This document shows positions 1 to 8,701 of a DNA stretch of 64,000 nucleotides, in pieces. The stretch is taken from the NCBI RefSeq assembly GCF_018205975.1, contig NZ_CP073577.1, positions 434,001 to 498,000 on the forward strand. Direction: 5' to 3'. The notes under the pieces were generated by a model, which was not told where the DNA came from, searched no databases, and was given only the letters and a program-made list of their open reading frames with translations. Source of the stretch: Erythrobacter sp. JK5 (GTDB lineage: Bacteria > Pseudomonadota > Alphaproteobacteria > Sphingomonadales > Sphingomonadaceae). Position 1 is the stretch's first letter; each line of letters opens with the position of its first letter. A program made the position numbers and the translations under genes.

Positions 1-1
1 G

Positions 2-235
2 GCACGCGACCGCATCTCCAGCCTGTCGCAGCGCGAGCGCGAGGTGCTGGACTGGCTGGCGCAGGGCAGCAGCAACAAGGTGATCGCGCGCGAGCTCGAG
101 ATCAGCCCACGCACCGTCGAGATTCACCGTGCCAACATGATGACCAAGCTTGGCGCGCGCCACGCCGCCGAAGCGGTGCGGCTGAAACTAGAAGCCGGGC
201 TCGACGAACCCGAGGCGCCCCGGCAGCGGGCCTGA
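2..235 (+). CDS. FixJ/NarL-type response regulator, C-terminal fragment
   Basis: Only the last 77 residues are in the window; the gene begins upstream. The visible part is a LuxR-type helix-turn-helix: LSQREREVLDWLAQG leads into the recognition-helix region SPRTVEIHRANMMTKL, which is typical of FixJ-like two-component regulators that bind DNA when a missing N-terminal receiver domain is phosphorylated. A short acidic, Arg-rich tail follows the HTH. The partner kinase and target genes cannot be inferred, because the neighbour on the right is convergent and unrelated. The HTH assignment is firm. The receiver domain is assumed from family architecture. Confidence 0.85.
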   Translation, partial: ARDRISSLSQREREVLDWLAQGSSNKVIARELEISPRTVEIHRANMMTKLGARHAAEAVRLKLEAGLDEPEAPRQRA

Positions 236-324
236 TCCGCACGCCCGGCACCCCGGTCGGCCTCGCCGCTCTCGCCCCCTCTTGTCCTCTGCCTGGCGGC
301 GGGGCCGCATCGCGGCAGCGGGGG

Positions 325-1053
325 TCAGCGGCAGAACTGCCCGCTCGATTCTTCGAGATGGAAGTGATCGCGGTGCGCCGCGTTGTATTCGGGGCCCAGC
401 ACCGTGCCGAAGCGCTTGCACGCGCTCCTGTGCACCACGCGCAGGAACTCGCGTTCCGCCGCGCTGCCGTTGTCCCAATCTTCGGCCAGCGCAATCCGGC
501 GACCGTTCTCCAGCACGAAGGCCGAGACGTCGATCGCTTCCGCGCGCGCATGGGCGGAGCGGCGTTCGCTGCCCGCGACATTGCGGCAGGCATAGCTGCC
601 CATGGTTTCGACCCGGGCGAGCGGGCTGCCGAGGATTTCGCGCGCGGCGCGATCGACCCCGAACCGCAGCCATCCGTTGAAGGTCGTCGCGGCGCGGCAG
701 GTGACCGGGCCGATATTGCTGATCCCGAAGCGCGACGCATCGCCGGCCAGTGCCGACAGCTGCACTGTGCCGAGCGTGCTGCACCCCGGCGCGGAATAGG
801 CATCGGGCAGCGCATCGAAGCTGGCGCCGGCGGCGTTAAGCTCGGCGAAGCAGGTGACGTCGCCCGCGCGGTTCGAGACCCGCTGCGGGGTCGAGGCGAC
901 GCGGGCGGGCGGGCGCGAAGACGCGCTGGTCGATCCGGCCGCTTGGCCCGCCGCCGGGCCGCCGTTCGAGGCCGGGATGAGGCTCCCGCAGCCGGCCAGC
1001 GCGAGCGCGCTCGCCAGCAGGGGTATCGCCTTGGGGGTCGCGGTGAATGTCAT
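325..1053 (-). CDS. Extensin-like domain lipoprotein
   Basis: This 242-residue protein carries an extensin-like C-terminal domain, a peptidoglycan-peptidase-like fold common in Alphaproteobacteria. The start at 1053 gives a lipoprotein signal with lipobox ALAGC near residue 22, whereas upstream in-frame starts only add a polar leader. A low-complexity Ala/Ser/Pro linker of about 40 residues precedes the domain. The domain holds conserved Cys residues (VTCFAEL, PGCSTLG, VTCRAA, SYACRN) and the motifs SAHARAEAIDVSAF and HRDHFHLE, which resemble the metal-binding His/Asp pattern of the D-Ala-D-Ala peptidase superfamily. It probably acts in the periplasm on the cell wall, but no catalytic activity is proven for the family. 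Confidence 0.8.
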   Translation of the reverse strand: MTFTATPKAIPLLASALALAGCGSLIPASNGGPAAGQAAGSTSASSRPPARVASTPQRVSNRAGDVTCFAELNAAGASFDALPDAYSAPGCSTLGTVQLSALAGDASRFGISNIGPVTCRAATTFNGWLRFGVDRAAREILGSPLARVETMGSYACRNVAGSERRSAHARAEAIDVSAFVLENGRRIALAEDWDNGSAAEREFLRVVHRSACKRFGTVLGPEYNAAHRDHFHLEESSGQFCR

Positions 1054-1167
1054 GGTTAAGGACTCTTGCCCGGAAATGGTTAACGGACCGGTAACGTCCG
1101 CGCCCGCCATGCCCCGCGAAAGCGCCCGCGCGGCGGCCCGTGCCGCGATCCCGGCGAGCGGACCGCG

Positions 1168-1557
1168 TCAGGGCAGTTCGTCGGCCACCTGCTCCCACAG
1201 TTCGATCTTCACTCCGTTGGGATCGAGGATCCAGGCGAACTTGCCGTAGCCTTCGTCGGCGGTGTCGAGCACCTTCACCCCCTTCGCCTCCAGCCCGGCG
1301 CAGAAGCCATCGAGATCGACAACCCTCAGGTTGATCATGAAGCCACCCTTGCCCGGCTTGATGTACTGATCGTCGGCAAAGTGGCTGACCAACGAATAGG
1401 GGTTCTGCATCGGATCGTCGGCCCACGCGAACTGCGGGCCATAGGTCCCGTCGACCCCCAGCATGTCGCGATACCAGGCGCGCGTCGCCTCGGGATCGGC
1501 GGCGACGTAAAACACGCCGCCCAACCCGGTGATCCGTGGTCCTGTCTGCTTGCTCAT
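1168..1557 (-). CDS. VOC family (glyoxalase/bleomycin-resistance fold) protein
   Basis: A 129-residue single vicinal-oxygen-chelate domain. It opens with a beta strand and metal-site region (GVFYVAADPEATRAWYRDML) and ends with the typical WILDPNGVKIELWE strand that supplies the second-half Glu ligand. Residues 40-70 (FAWADDPMQNPYSLVSHFA) form the substrate loop. It ends just after that strand, so it is one compact VOC domain. GGAGAC lies about 9 nt before the ATG. Substrate unknown; members range from glyoxalase I-like enzymes to dioxygenases. The gene stands alone, convergent with nothing and divergent from the SDR at 1966. Confidence 0.8.
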   Translation of the reverse strand: MSKQTGPRITGLGGVFYVAADPEATRAWYRDMLGVDGTYGPQFAWADDPMQNPYSLVSHFADDQYIKPGKGGFMINLRVVDLDGFCAGLEAKGVKVLDTADEGYGKFAWILDPNGVKIELWEQVADELP

Positions 1558-1965
1558 TGCGATCGTCTCCCTGTGTGTCGTGAGCGTCCCGCGGCCGAAT
1601 GTGGACCATCCGGGCCGCGCAGGGAAGGGCGCGGTGCCGCCGCCCGGCCTCCCGCCGCACGCCCCCTAAGGGATGGAACGCATGGAACGCGGTCCAGACG
1701 CTAGGCTCAAGCGACCAAACCGGGCGCGATCGATCGTTCCGGGCGATCACCGGACCGGACGGGAACGGCGCCACAGGCGAAGGCGGGCGGCATGACGAAC
1801 CGGGATGCACCGCCCCGCGCCGAGCGGAAACGGCAAAGCTGCACATTGTTCTTTTTCGTCATTCGCGCGCAGGGCGGATGACGGTTTTTGGGGGGATCAC
1901 CTTTCGGCCTCCTTCCAGATAACCTAATACCCCGCCAACATCCCTCCCGCACGAAGGCCCCTTCC
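1558..1965. other. Intergenic region between divergent VOC and SDR genes
   Basis: About 400 bases with no credible gene. It must hold the promoters of both flanking genes. The only local structure I see is a short tandem GGAACGCAT/GGAACGC repeat near 1675-1690 and an AT-richer patch at 1845-1885 that could contain the plus-strand promoter. No operator palindrome or RNA gene is evident. Confidence 0.5.
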
Positions 1966-2742
1966 ATGACCAACCTCTCCCGTTTCACCGGCAAGACCGT
2001 CATCGTCACCGGCTCCTCGACCGGCATTGGCGAGGGGATCGCACGGCGGTTTCATGATGAGGGGGCCAATGTCGTCATCAATGCCCGCAACGCGGAGAAG
2101 TGCGCGGGCGTGGCGGCGACGCTCGATGCGGAGCGGACGCTGGTGGTTGCGGGCGACGTAAGCCAATCGGCCTTCGCCGACGAGATCGTGAGCAAGACGG
2201 TCGAGCGGTTCGGCGGGCTCGATTGCCTTGTCAACAATGCCGGGGTCGCCGACCAGGGCCTGCTGCACAAAATGTCCGATGTCCAGATCGACCGGGTGAT
2301 CGATATCAATGTGAAGGGGGTGATCTACCTGTCGCGCGCGGCCATTCCGGAACTGATGAAGACGCACGGGTCGATCATCAACATCTCCAGCGTATCCGGC
2401 ATCGGCGGGGATTCGACGCTGCCGCTCTACAACGCGTCGAAAGGCGCGGTGACCAATCTCACGCGCGGGCTGGCGTTGCAGCTCGGGCCCAAGAACGTGC
2501 GGGTCAACGCCATCAACCCGTCGGTCACCCGCTCGGACATGGTCGAGGGCCTGACCGAAAGCGAAGCGGCGATGCGGATGATCATGAACCGGATGGCGAT
2601 CAAGCGCGTGGGCGAGCCCGAGGACATCGCCGCGGCCGCCGCCTTCCTCGCGAGCGAGGATGCGAGCTTCATCACCGGGGTGAACCTGCCGGTTGATGGC
2701 GGTACGAGCGCCTCGAACGGTCAGGCGAATTTCATGCAATAG
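1966..2742 (+). CDS. SDR family NAD(P)-dependent oxidoreductase
   Basis: A 258-residue classical short-chain dehydrogenase/reductase. The Rossmann nucleotide motif TGSSTGIGEG lies near residue 13, NNAGVA near 85, the catalytic Ser in ISSVSGIGG near 135 and the YNASK pair near 150. The tail VNLPVDGGTSASNGQ is typical of FabG or glucose-dehydrogenase-like members. The ATG at 1966 is chosen because it gives the usual family N-terminus (MTNLSRFTGKTVIVTG); a longer frame upstream lacks family sequence. It likely acts on a hydroxyl/keto substrate in the cytoplasm, but the substrate is not predictable. A small lipoprotein gene follows 17 nt downstream. Confidence 0.85.
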   Translation: MTNLSRFTGKTVIVTGSSTGIGEGIARRFHDEGANVVINARNAEKCAGVAATLDAERTLVVAGDVSQSAFADEIVSKTVERFGGLDCLVNNAGVADQGLLHKMSDVQIDRVIDINVKGVIYLSRAAIPELMKTHGSIINISSVSGIGGDSTLPLYNASKGAVTNLTRGLALQLGPKNVRVNAINPSVTRSDMVEGLTESEAAMRMIMNRMAIKRVGEPEDIAAAAAFLASEDASFITGVNLPVDGGTSASNGQANFMQ

Positions 2743-2759
2743 GTTCGAGGGGACGGCCA

Positions 2760-3269
2760 ATGCGAATTCCCACAATCCTAGGCTTTGGCGCAATCGCGCT
2801 GGCGTCGTGCAATACGGAACCTAAGGCGCACTCGCGTGCCGGTATGGACGCCACGCAAGCCGATGTGTCCGAGCCGATTGCATCCGCCGAGCCCGACGGA
2901 GCGAGTACTTCCGGCGCAGCCTCGAACGGCGATACGCCCGCCGATGCTTCGGAAGCGGCGGCAGCGTCAGGAGAGAGGCAGGATACCATCCCGGCACGCT
3001 TCCACGGCACCTATGCCGAAACGACTGCCGCCTGCGACATCAGGGCCCATGGTCGCTTCACCGTGTCGGCCGACCGGATCCAGTTCTTCGAAAGTGCGGC
3101 CGATGTGCTCGGCGTGCGTGTCGATGGCGACTATGCGGCGGTCGATGCCGAAGAAACCTATGCCGACCAGACGGGCCGCTATGTGTTCTACATGGCGTTG
3201 GAGGGAGAGGATCGGCTGCGCTATCGCTACGACAGGAACGAACGGATGACCTGGGTGCGCTGCCCGTAA
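2760..3269 (+). CDS. Small hypothetical lipoprotein
   Basis: 169 residues with a short signal ending in the lipobox LASC (residues 14-17). A low-complexity Ala/Ser/Glu-rich region follows to about residue 75. The folded part (about 80-169) contains ARFHGTYAETTAACDI, two further Cys and a final WVRCP, suggesting a small beta-rich periplasmic domain with a disulfide. GAGGGG before the ATG is a usable ribosome site. I recognise no family. It lies 17 nt after the SDR gene and may be cotranscribed, and it ends 3 bp from the convergent typA stop. Confidence 0.65.
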   Translation: MRIPTILGFGAIALASCNTEPKAHSRAGMDATQADVSEPIASAEPDGASTSGAASNGDTPADASEAAAASGERQDTIPARFHGTYAETTAACDIRAHGRFTVSADRIQFFESAADVLGVRVDGDYAAVDAEETYADQTGRYVFYMALEGEDRLRYRYDRNERMTWVRCP

Positions 3270-3272
3270 GGC

Positions 3273-5114
3273 TCAATTCTCCCTCGCCCGCTTTGCGCGC
3301 TTGCGCTCGTGCGGGCACAGCAGCGCCTTGCGCAGGCGGATCGATTGCGGGGTCACCTCGACCATCTCGTCGTCGTCGATATAGGCGATCGACTGTTCGA
3401 GGCTCATGCGGCGCGGCGGGGTGAGGCGGATCGCGTCGTCCTTGCCGGTCGAACGGACGTTGGAGAGCTGCTTCGCCTTCATCGGATTGACTTCGAGGTC
3501 TTCGGGCTTGGCGTTCTCGCCGATCACCATGCCTTCATAGACCTTCATCTGCGGAGCGATGAACAGCTCGCCGCGTTCCTCCAGCATGTTGAGCGCATAG
3601 GCGACCGCATCGCCATCGCCGTTGGAGATCAGCACGCCGTTGATCCGGCCTTCGATCGCGCCCTTGTAGGGACCGTATTTCTCGAACAGCCGGTTCATGA
3701 TCCCGGTGCCGCGCGTGTCGGACAGGAATTCGCCGTGATAGCCGATCAGCCCGCGCGAGGGGGCGGAGAAGGTGATGCGGGTCTTGCCCACGCCCGAGGG
3801 GCGCATTTCGGTGAGGTCGGCCTTGCGGCGCTGCATCTTCTCGACGACCGTGCCCGAATGTTCGTCGTCGACGTCGATGACGACGGTTTCGTAAGGCTCG
3901 AGGCGCTGGCCGTTTTCTTCGCGGAACAGCACCTTGGGGCGGCTGATGCCGAGCTCGAAGCCTTCGCGGCGCATTGTTTCGATCAGCACGCCGAGCTGCA
4001 GTTCGCCGCGCCCGGCGACTTCGAAGCTGTCCTTGTCGGCGGCTTCGGTCACGCGGATCGCGACGTTGGTTTCGGCCTCGCGCAGCAGGCGATCGCGGAT
4101 CATGCGGCTGGTGACCTTGTCGCCTTCGCGGCCCGCGAGCGGGCTGTCGTTGACCGCAAAGCGCATCGCCAGCGTCGGCGGGTCGATCGGCTGCGCTTCG
4201 ATCGGGGTGGTGACCGCAGGATCGCAGATGGTGTTGGCGACGGTCGCCTTTTCGAGGCCCGCGAGCGCGATGATGTCGCCCGCCTGCGCGCTTTCGACCG
4301 GCACGCGTTCGAGCCCGTCGAAACTCATCAGCTTGGTCGCGCGCCCGGTTTCGACGACCTTGCCGTCCATGTCGATCGCGTGGATCGGATCGTTGACCCG
4401 GACCGTGCCCGACTGCACCCGGCCGGTGAGCACGCGGCCCATGAAATTGTCGCGATCGAGCAGGGTGGCGAGGAAGCTGAACTTGCCGGTGGTGTCGAGC
4501 CCGGGCGGGGGCACGTGGTCGCAGATCAGCTGGAACAGCGGTGCCAGCGTGCCTTCGCGCGCAGTCTCGTCGTCCGAGGCATAGCCGTCGCGTCCCGAAG
4601 CCCAGAGCGAGGGGAAATCGAGCTGTTCGTCGTTCGCATCGAGGCTGGCGAACAGGTCGAACACCTCGTCGAGCACTTCCTGCGGGCGGCCATCCGGACG
4701 GTCGATCTTGTTCACGACGACGATTGGCCGCAGGCCCAGCGCAAGCGCCTTGCCGGTGACGAACTTGGTCTGCGGCATCGCCCCTTCGGCGCTGTCGACC
4801 AGCAGGATGACCCCGTCGACCATCGACAGGATGCGTTCGACTTCGGCGCCGAAATCGGCGTGGCCGGGCGTGTCGACGATGTTGATGCGGGTGACCTCGC
4901 CGTCCGGGCCTTCCCATTCGACGCTGGTGCACTTGGCCAGGATGGTGATCCCGCGCTCCTTTTCGAGATCGCCCGAATCCATCGCCCGCTCCTCGATCCG
5001 CTGGTTGTCGCGAAACGTGCCCGACTGGCGGAACAACTGGTCGACCAGCGTGGTCTTGCCGTGATCGACGTGAGCGATGATCGCGACATTGCGGAGGGAC
5101 GAGGGGGAAGACAT
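3273..5114 (-). CDS. typA: Ribosome-associated translational GTPase TypA/BipA
   Basis: 613 residues, full length for TypA/BipA, which assists 50S assembly and stress or cold adaptation. The G domain shows AHVDHGKTTL (G1, near residue 15), RGITI (switch I/G2), DTPGHADF (G3) and NKIDRPDGR (G4). Domain II starts about residue 205, and the C-terminal region has the BipA-typical NGDGDAVAYALNMLEERGELFI and a Lys/Arg-rich end (PHERKRAKRAREN). The start at 5114 gives a short leader before the first strand. An alternative ATG at 5129 adds five residues, and neither has a strong Shine-Dalgarno. A 10-bp inverted repeat lies 70-105 bases upstream. Confidence 0.97.
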   Translation of the reverse strand: MSSPSSLRNVAIIAHVDHGKTTLVDQLFRQSGTFRDNQRIEERAMDSGDLEKERGITILAKCTSVEWEGPDGEVTRINIVDTPGHADFGAEVERILSMVDGVILLVDSAEGAMPQTKFVTGKALALGLRPIVVVNKIDRPDGRPQEVLDEVFDLFASLDANDEQLDFPSLWASGRDGYASDDETAREGTLAPLFQLICDHVPPPGLDTTGKFSFLATLLDRDNFMGRVLTGRVQSGTVRVNDPIHAIDMDGKVVETGRATKLMSFDGLERVPVESAQAGDIIALAGLEKATVANTICDPAVTTPIEAQPIDPPTLAMRFAVNDSPLAGREGDKVTSRMIRDRLLREAETNVAIRVTEAADKDSFEVAGRGELQLGVLIETMRREGFELGISRPKVLFREENGQRLEPYETVVIDVDDEHSGTVVEKMQRRKADLTEMRPSGVGKTRITFSAPSRGLIGYHGEFLSDTRGTGIMNRLFEKYGPYKGAIEGRINGVLISNGDGDAVAYALNMLEERGELFIAPQMKVYEGMVIGENAKPEDLEVNPMKAKQLSNVRSTGKDDAIRLTPPRRMSLEQSIAYIDDDEMVEVTPQSIRLRKALLCPHERKRAKRAREN

Positions 5115-5183
5115 CGGGCGGGCTTTCATTGGCCGGGCGGTGCGGTGCCCGAAAGGGGAAGTTTCGGCGCCGTGAAGACGCCG

Positions 5184-5219
5184 CGAAATGGCTCGTGATA
5201 GGTGCCGCTAGCCATTTCG
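5184..5219. repeat. 10-bp perfect inverted repeat upstream of typA
   Basis: CGAAATGGCT (5184-5193) is matched by its exact reverse complement AGCCATTTCG (5210-5219) across a 16-base loop. If typA is transcribed from further upstream on the minus strand, this forms a stable hairpin in its 5' leader, about 70 nt before the start codon. It could equally be a DNA operator. No U-tract follows on either strand. Confidence 0.5.
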
Positions 5220-5309
5220 GCGCGACACCGGCTCGTGCTGCGATGCAGCATCGGCGCGCGGTTAGCGCAGTGGTGTCGCTACGGCAAGCTAAGTTGCGAA
5301 TATGCCGCG

Positions 5310-5347
5310 TTGCAACATTGCAAATTGCAACTGTTACGCCCTTGCAA
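5310..5347. promoter_or_regulatory. Cluster of four TTGCAA motifs upstream of TonB receptor
   Basis: The self-complementary hexamer TTGCAA occurs at 5310, 5318, 5325 and 5342, four times in 38 bases; three sit 7-8 bases apart. They lie about 155-195 bases before the receptor start. TTGCAA/TTTGCAA half-sites are known targets of the XRE-type ScfR/PccR/RamB regulators of short-chain acyl-CoA and glyoxylate metabolism. Assigning that family here is inference. A related GTGCAACA lies at 5395-5402. Rest of the 5130-5502 gap: no gene seen. Confidence 0.45.
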
Positions 5348-5502
5348 CAATGCCGGATTCGCCAGCGGTTCTGCGGGTTTGCAGCTTGTCGCTTGTGCAA
5401 CACTCGCCTATCAGAAGTGCCAATCAACCGGGGCTTCGTGCATCTGGGGATGCAGCCTGTTCGGGCGGTTCCGGTTAGAGGGATTTGAGGAGAGGAGCTT
5501 CC

Positions 5503-8088
5503 ATGCGTTCGATTTCCACCGGCCCTGCCGGATCGCGCCGATTCACCCTGCTTGCAGGGGCTGCCGCCGTCGCTTTCACGCTGCCCACCGTCGCCTTCGC
5601 GCAGGACGAAGAGGAGCTTGAAGCACCCGACGAAGGCAACGTGATCATCGTCACCGCCTCGAAGCGCGAACAGACGCTTCAGGAAACCCCGATCTCGGTT
5701 TCGGTCACGAGCGGCGAGACGCTCGAGGATGCGCAGATCCGCGACGTGCTCGATCTGCAGACGGTCACCCCGTCGCTCCGCGTCAGCCAGTTGCAGACCG
5801 CTTCGGCATCGACCTTCATCATTCGCGGTTTCGGTAACGGTGACAACAACTTCGGGATCGAGCCTTCGGTCGGCGTCTTCATCGATGGCGTGTTCCGTTC
5901 GCGGTCGGCCGGCGCGCTGTCCGACCTTCCGAATGTGCAACGCATCGAAGTGCTGAACGGTCCGCAATCGACGCTGTTCGGCAAGAACGCGTCCGCCGGC
6001 GTCATCTCGGTCGTCACGCGTGAACCGCAGTTCGATTTCGGCGGCACGATCGAAGCCAGCTACGGCAATTACAATGCCCTGGTGATCAAGGGCGACGTCA
6101 CCGGCCCGATTAGCGAGAACATCGCCTTCTCGCTCGACGGCAGCTACAACCGCCGCGACGGCTTTGGCGAAATCGTCAACCTGGGCAAGGACATCAACGA
6201 TCGCGATCGCTGGTCGGCCCGTGGTCAGCTGCTGATCGAGCCCAGCCCGGACTTCAAGGTCCGTGCTATCGTCGACTATTCGGAAATCGACGAAGTCTGC
6301 TGCACCGTCGGCAACGTCGTCGCCGGTCCGACGGCGGCGGGTATCGTCGCCGTGGGCGGCCAGTTGCCTCCGTCGAACGACTTCTTCTCGCGCGACGTGT
6401 TCCTGAACTTCGTTCCGCGCAACACCGTCAAGAACTACGGCGGTTCGATCCAGATGGACTGGAACGCGACCGATACGGTGCAGCTCACTTCGATCACTTC
6501 GTATCGCGAGCTGGAGAACTTCTTCCTTACCGATATCGACTTCACCAGCGCGGACATCGCGACCGAAACCCGCGCCCAGCAGGTCGAATCCTTCACCCAG
6601 GAACTGCGCCTGACCACCGATTTCGATGGCCCGGTCAACTTCCTGCTCGGCGGTTTCTACTTCGACGAGTCGATTGCGCAGCAAAGCGCGATCCAGAACG
6701 GCAGCCAGATCCGCAACTTCTTCGAGATCCTGGCAGGCCAGAACCCCGTCGCCGTCCTCACCGGTCAGCCGACGCTGTTCAACCAGCTCGAAGCAAGTTT
6801 TGGCTTCCCGCAGGAAAGCATTTTCAACACGCCGCTGTTGACCAACGAGGTCTACGGCATGGACAACACCGCCTGGTCGGTGTTCGGCACGGTCGATTTC
6901 GAGCCGGTCGATGGCCTGATCTTCACCGGCGGGTTCAACTACACCGACGACAGCAAGGATTTCGCGCTGTCGCAGCAAAGCTTCGATCCGCTGGCACAGG
7001 TCAACTTCGTCGATGCCTTTATCGTGCAGGCGACGGGCGGGACCGTAACCAATCGTGCGGCGTTCCAGGCACTGCCGGCTGCCAATCAGGCGGGTCTGCT
7101 GGCTGCGGCAACCAACCCCAACGTGAACCCGCTGCTGGGTCTGCGTGGGTTCCAGTTCCAGCCACCGTTCCTGAACATCCCGAACGCGGTCGAACCGGGT
7201 TCGACCAACGACGACAAGTTCACGTACCTGTTCCGGGCCTCTTACGAGATCTCGCCCGAGGTGAACGTCTATGCGAGCTACGCGACCGGCTTCAAGGCAA
7301 GCTCGGTCAACCTCTCGCGCGACAGCCGTCCGATCAACACCGATTTCCTCGCCGGTCCGCTGGGTTCGACCTTCGCGGCACCGTCTTCGCCGATCGTCGA
7401 TGCCGGTCTCGCGCTGCCGAACCTCGCTTCGGGCTCGCGCTTTGCCGGTCCCGAAGAAACCGAAGTCTACGAAGTCGGTATCAAGGCGCAGTTCGACGGT
7501 GTGAGCGTCAATATCGCCGCGTTCGACCAGTCGATCGAAGGCTTCCAGAGCTTCGCCTTCACCGGCACCGGTTTCGCCCTGCGCAACGCGGGTAAGCAGT
7601 CGGTCAAAGGTTTCGAACTCGACAGCACGATCATCCCGACCGATGGCCTCGTGCTGACCTTCGCGATGACGTATCTCGATCCGCTGTTCGACAGCTTCCC
7701 GGGCAGCGTGCTGGGCGACCTTACCGGGGTAACCCCGGCGGGTATCCCCGAGATCGCGATTGCAACATCGGCGACCTACACCCACGAATTCGGTGCATCG
7801 GGCAACCGTCTGGTCACCCGCATCGACTACAACCACGAGAGCGACACGCTGATCAACAACGGCCTGCCGACTTTCGGCCCGAACAACTTCACCCGCGAAG
7901 TGAACCTGGTGAACGCGTCGTCGACGCTGAAGCTCGACAACGGCCTCGAAGTCGGCATCTGGGCGCGCAACCTGCTCAATGACGAATTCATCACCACCGT
8001 GTTCGACGGTGTCGCCCAGGCCGGCACGGTTTCGGGTTACCCGAACGCACCACGCACCTACGGCGGTGTCGTGCGCTTCCGGTTCTGA
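5503..8088 (+). CDS. TonB-dependent outer-membrane receptor
   Basis: 861 residues. The ATG at 5503 follows a strong GAGGAGAGGAG ribosome site; a TTG six codons upstream is unlikely. A signal peptide ends near TVAFA/QDEE (about residue 33). A TonB-box-like stretch (NVIIVTASKREQ) is followed by the plug domain to about residue 175 (ETPISVSVTSGETLEDAQ, FIIRGFGNG, PSVGVFIDGVFRSR, RIEVLNGPQSTLFGKNASAG). The beta-barrel then runs to the C-terminal aromatic GVVRFRF. This is the Sphingomonadales-type family expanded for siderophore, oligosaccharide or aromatic uptake. The ligand cannot be told, and no transporter or catabolic gene sits beside it. A clear terminator follows. Confidence 0.95.
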   Translation: MRSISTGPAGSRRFTLLAGAAAVAFTLPTVAFAQDEEELEAPDEGNVIIVTASKREQTLQETPISVSVTSGETLEDAQIRDVLDLQTVTPSLRVSQLQTASASTFIIRGFGNGDNNFGIEPSVGVFIDGVFRSRSAGALSDLPNVQRIEVLNGPQSTLFGKNASAGVISVVTREPQFDFGGTIEASYGNYNALVIKGDVTGPISENIAFSLDGSYNRRDGFGEIVNLGKDINDRDRWSARGQLLIEPSPDFKVRAIVDYSEIDEVCCTVGNVVAGPTAAGIVAVGGQLPPSNDFFSRDVFLNFVPRNTVKNYGGSIQMDWNATDTVQLTSITSYRELENFFLTDIDFTSADIATETRAQQVESFTQELRLTTDFDGPVNFLLGGFYFDESIAQQSAIQNGSQIRNFFEILAGQNPVAVLTGQPTLFNQLEASFGFPQESIFNTPLLTNEVYGMDNTAWSVFGTVDFEPVDGLIFTGGFNYTDDSKDFALSQQSFDPLAQVNFVDAFIVQATGGTVTNRAAFQALPAANQAGLLAAATNPNVNPLLGLRGFQFQPPFLNIPNAVEPGSTNDDKFTYLFRASYEISPEVNVYASYATGFKASSVNLSRDSRPINTDFLAGPLGSTFAAPSSPIVDAGLALPNLASGSRFAGPEETEVYEVGIKAQFDGVSVNIAAFDQSIEGFQSFAFTGTGFALRNAGKQSVKGFELDSTIIPTDGLVLTFAMTYLDPLFDSFPGSVLGDLTGVTPAGIPEIAIATSATYTHEFGASGNRLVTRIDYNHESDTLINNGLPTFGPNNFTREVNLVNASSTLKLDNGLEVGIWARNLLNDEFITTVFDGVAQAGTVSGYPNAPRTYGGVVRFRF

Positions 8089-8117
8089 TCCGGGTTCGTC
8101 CCGATCCGAAACAAAGA

Positions 8118-8146
8118 GGCCTCGCCGGAAACGGCGGGGCCTTTTT
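8118..8146 (+). terminator. Rho-independent terminator of the TonB receptor gene
   Basis: Ten-base stem GGCCTCGCCG / CGGCGGGGCC (8118-8127 and 8132-8141, one G-U pair) closed by a GAAA tetraloop and followed by TTTTT. It lies 30 bases after the stop codon. This is a canonical intrinsic terminator. Confidence 0.95.
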
Positions 8147-8208
8147 CATTGTGTCGGCCCGAAAGATATGGTCCTTTGCCCCGACATCAATCGGAGGGGG
8201 ATACCGAC

Positions 8209-8694
8209 ATGCACTGGATGATACTGCCGTTCAAACGCTACGCCGACTTCCAGGGGCGTTCGCGCCGGATGGAATTCTGGATGTTCCAGGTACTCAACCT
8301 GATCGTTGCCGCAGTCACGGTCGGGCCGGCGATTGCGCTCGCCCCCGCCACGACCGAATCGGATTATTACGCCGGGGACGGCGGCTTTGCAGCGTCGGGC
8401 GGGTTCGAAAGCTCGATCGCGGACAGTCCGTTGTCGATGATCTTCATCGGCCTTTATGGGCTCTATGCGCTCGCCGCGCTGATCCCGTCGATCGCGGTGA
8501 CGGTGCGCCGGTTCCACGATCGCGACATGTCGGGCTGGTGGTATCTCGGCTTCATTGTCATGAGCCTGATCCCGTTGATCGGCATCATCGCCAGCATCGC
8601 GCTGTTGGTGATCATGTTCTTGCCGGGCACCGCCGGACCCAACCGCTTCGGGCCGGATCCCAAGGATCCGTACGACGAAGAGGTGTTCGCCTGA
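8209..8694 (+). CDS. DUF805 family inner-membrane protein
   Basis: 161 residues. The ATG at 8209 is preferred over an earlier in-frame start because GGAGGGGG lies 8 bases before it and the family begins with an aromatic-rich cytoplasmic segment (FKRYADFQGRSRRMEFW). Four hydrophobic helices are visible: about residues 29-46, 80-97, 108-125 and 127-143. The loop RFHDRDMSGWWYL is the family hallmark. The function of DUF805 proteins is not established. It lies between two terminator/end regions and its stop is 7 bases from the convergent ABC permease stop. Confidence 0.85.
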   Translation: MHWMILPFKRYADFQGRSRRMEFWMFQVLNLIVAAVTVGPAIALAPATTESDYYAGDGGFAASGGFESSIADSPLSMIFIGLYGLYALAALIPSIAVTVRRFHDRDMSGWWYLGFIVMSLIPLIGIIASIALLVIMFLPGTAGPNRFGPDPKDPYDEEVFA

Positions 8695-8701
8695 TCGCCT
8701 C

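Noticed and set aside
1054..1083. Two TTAACCAT half-sites at the start of the extensin-like gene
   Set aside because: They are not spaced as a CtrA box and one is formed by the start codon itself; too weak to call.
3535..7836. A 1433-residue open frame antisense to typA and the TonB receptor
   Set aside because: It is the mirror of two well-conserved genes; its translation is low-complexity and Arg/Asp-rich with no domain. High GC keeps antisense frames open.
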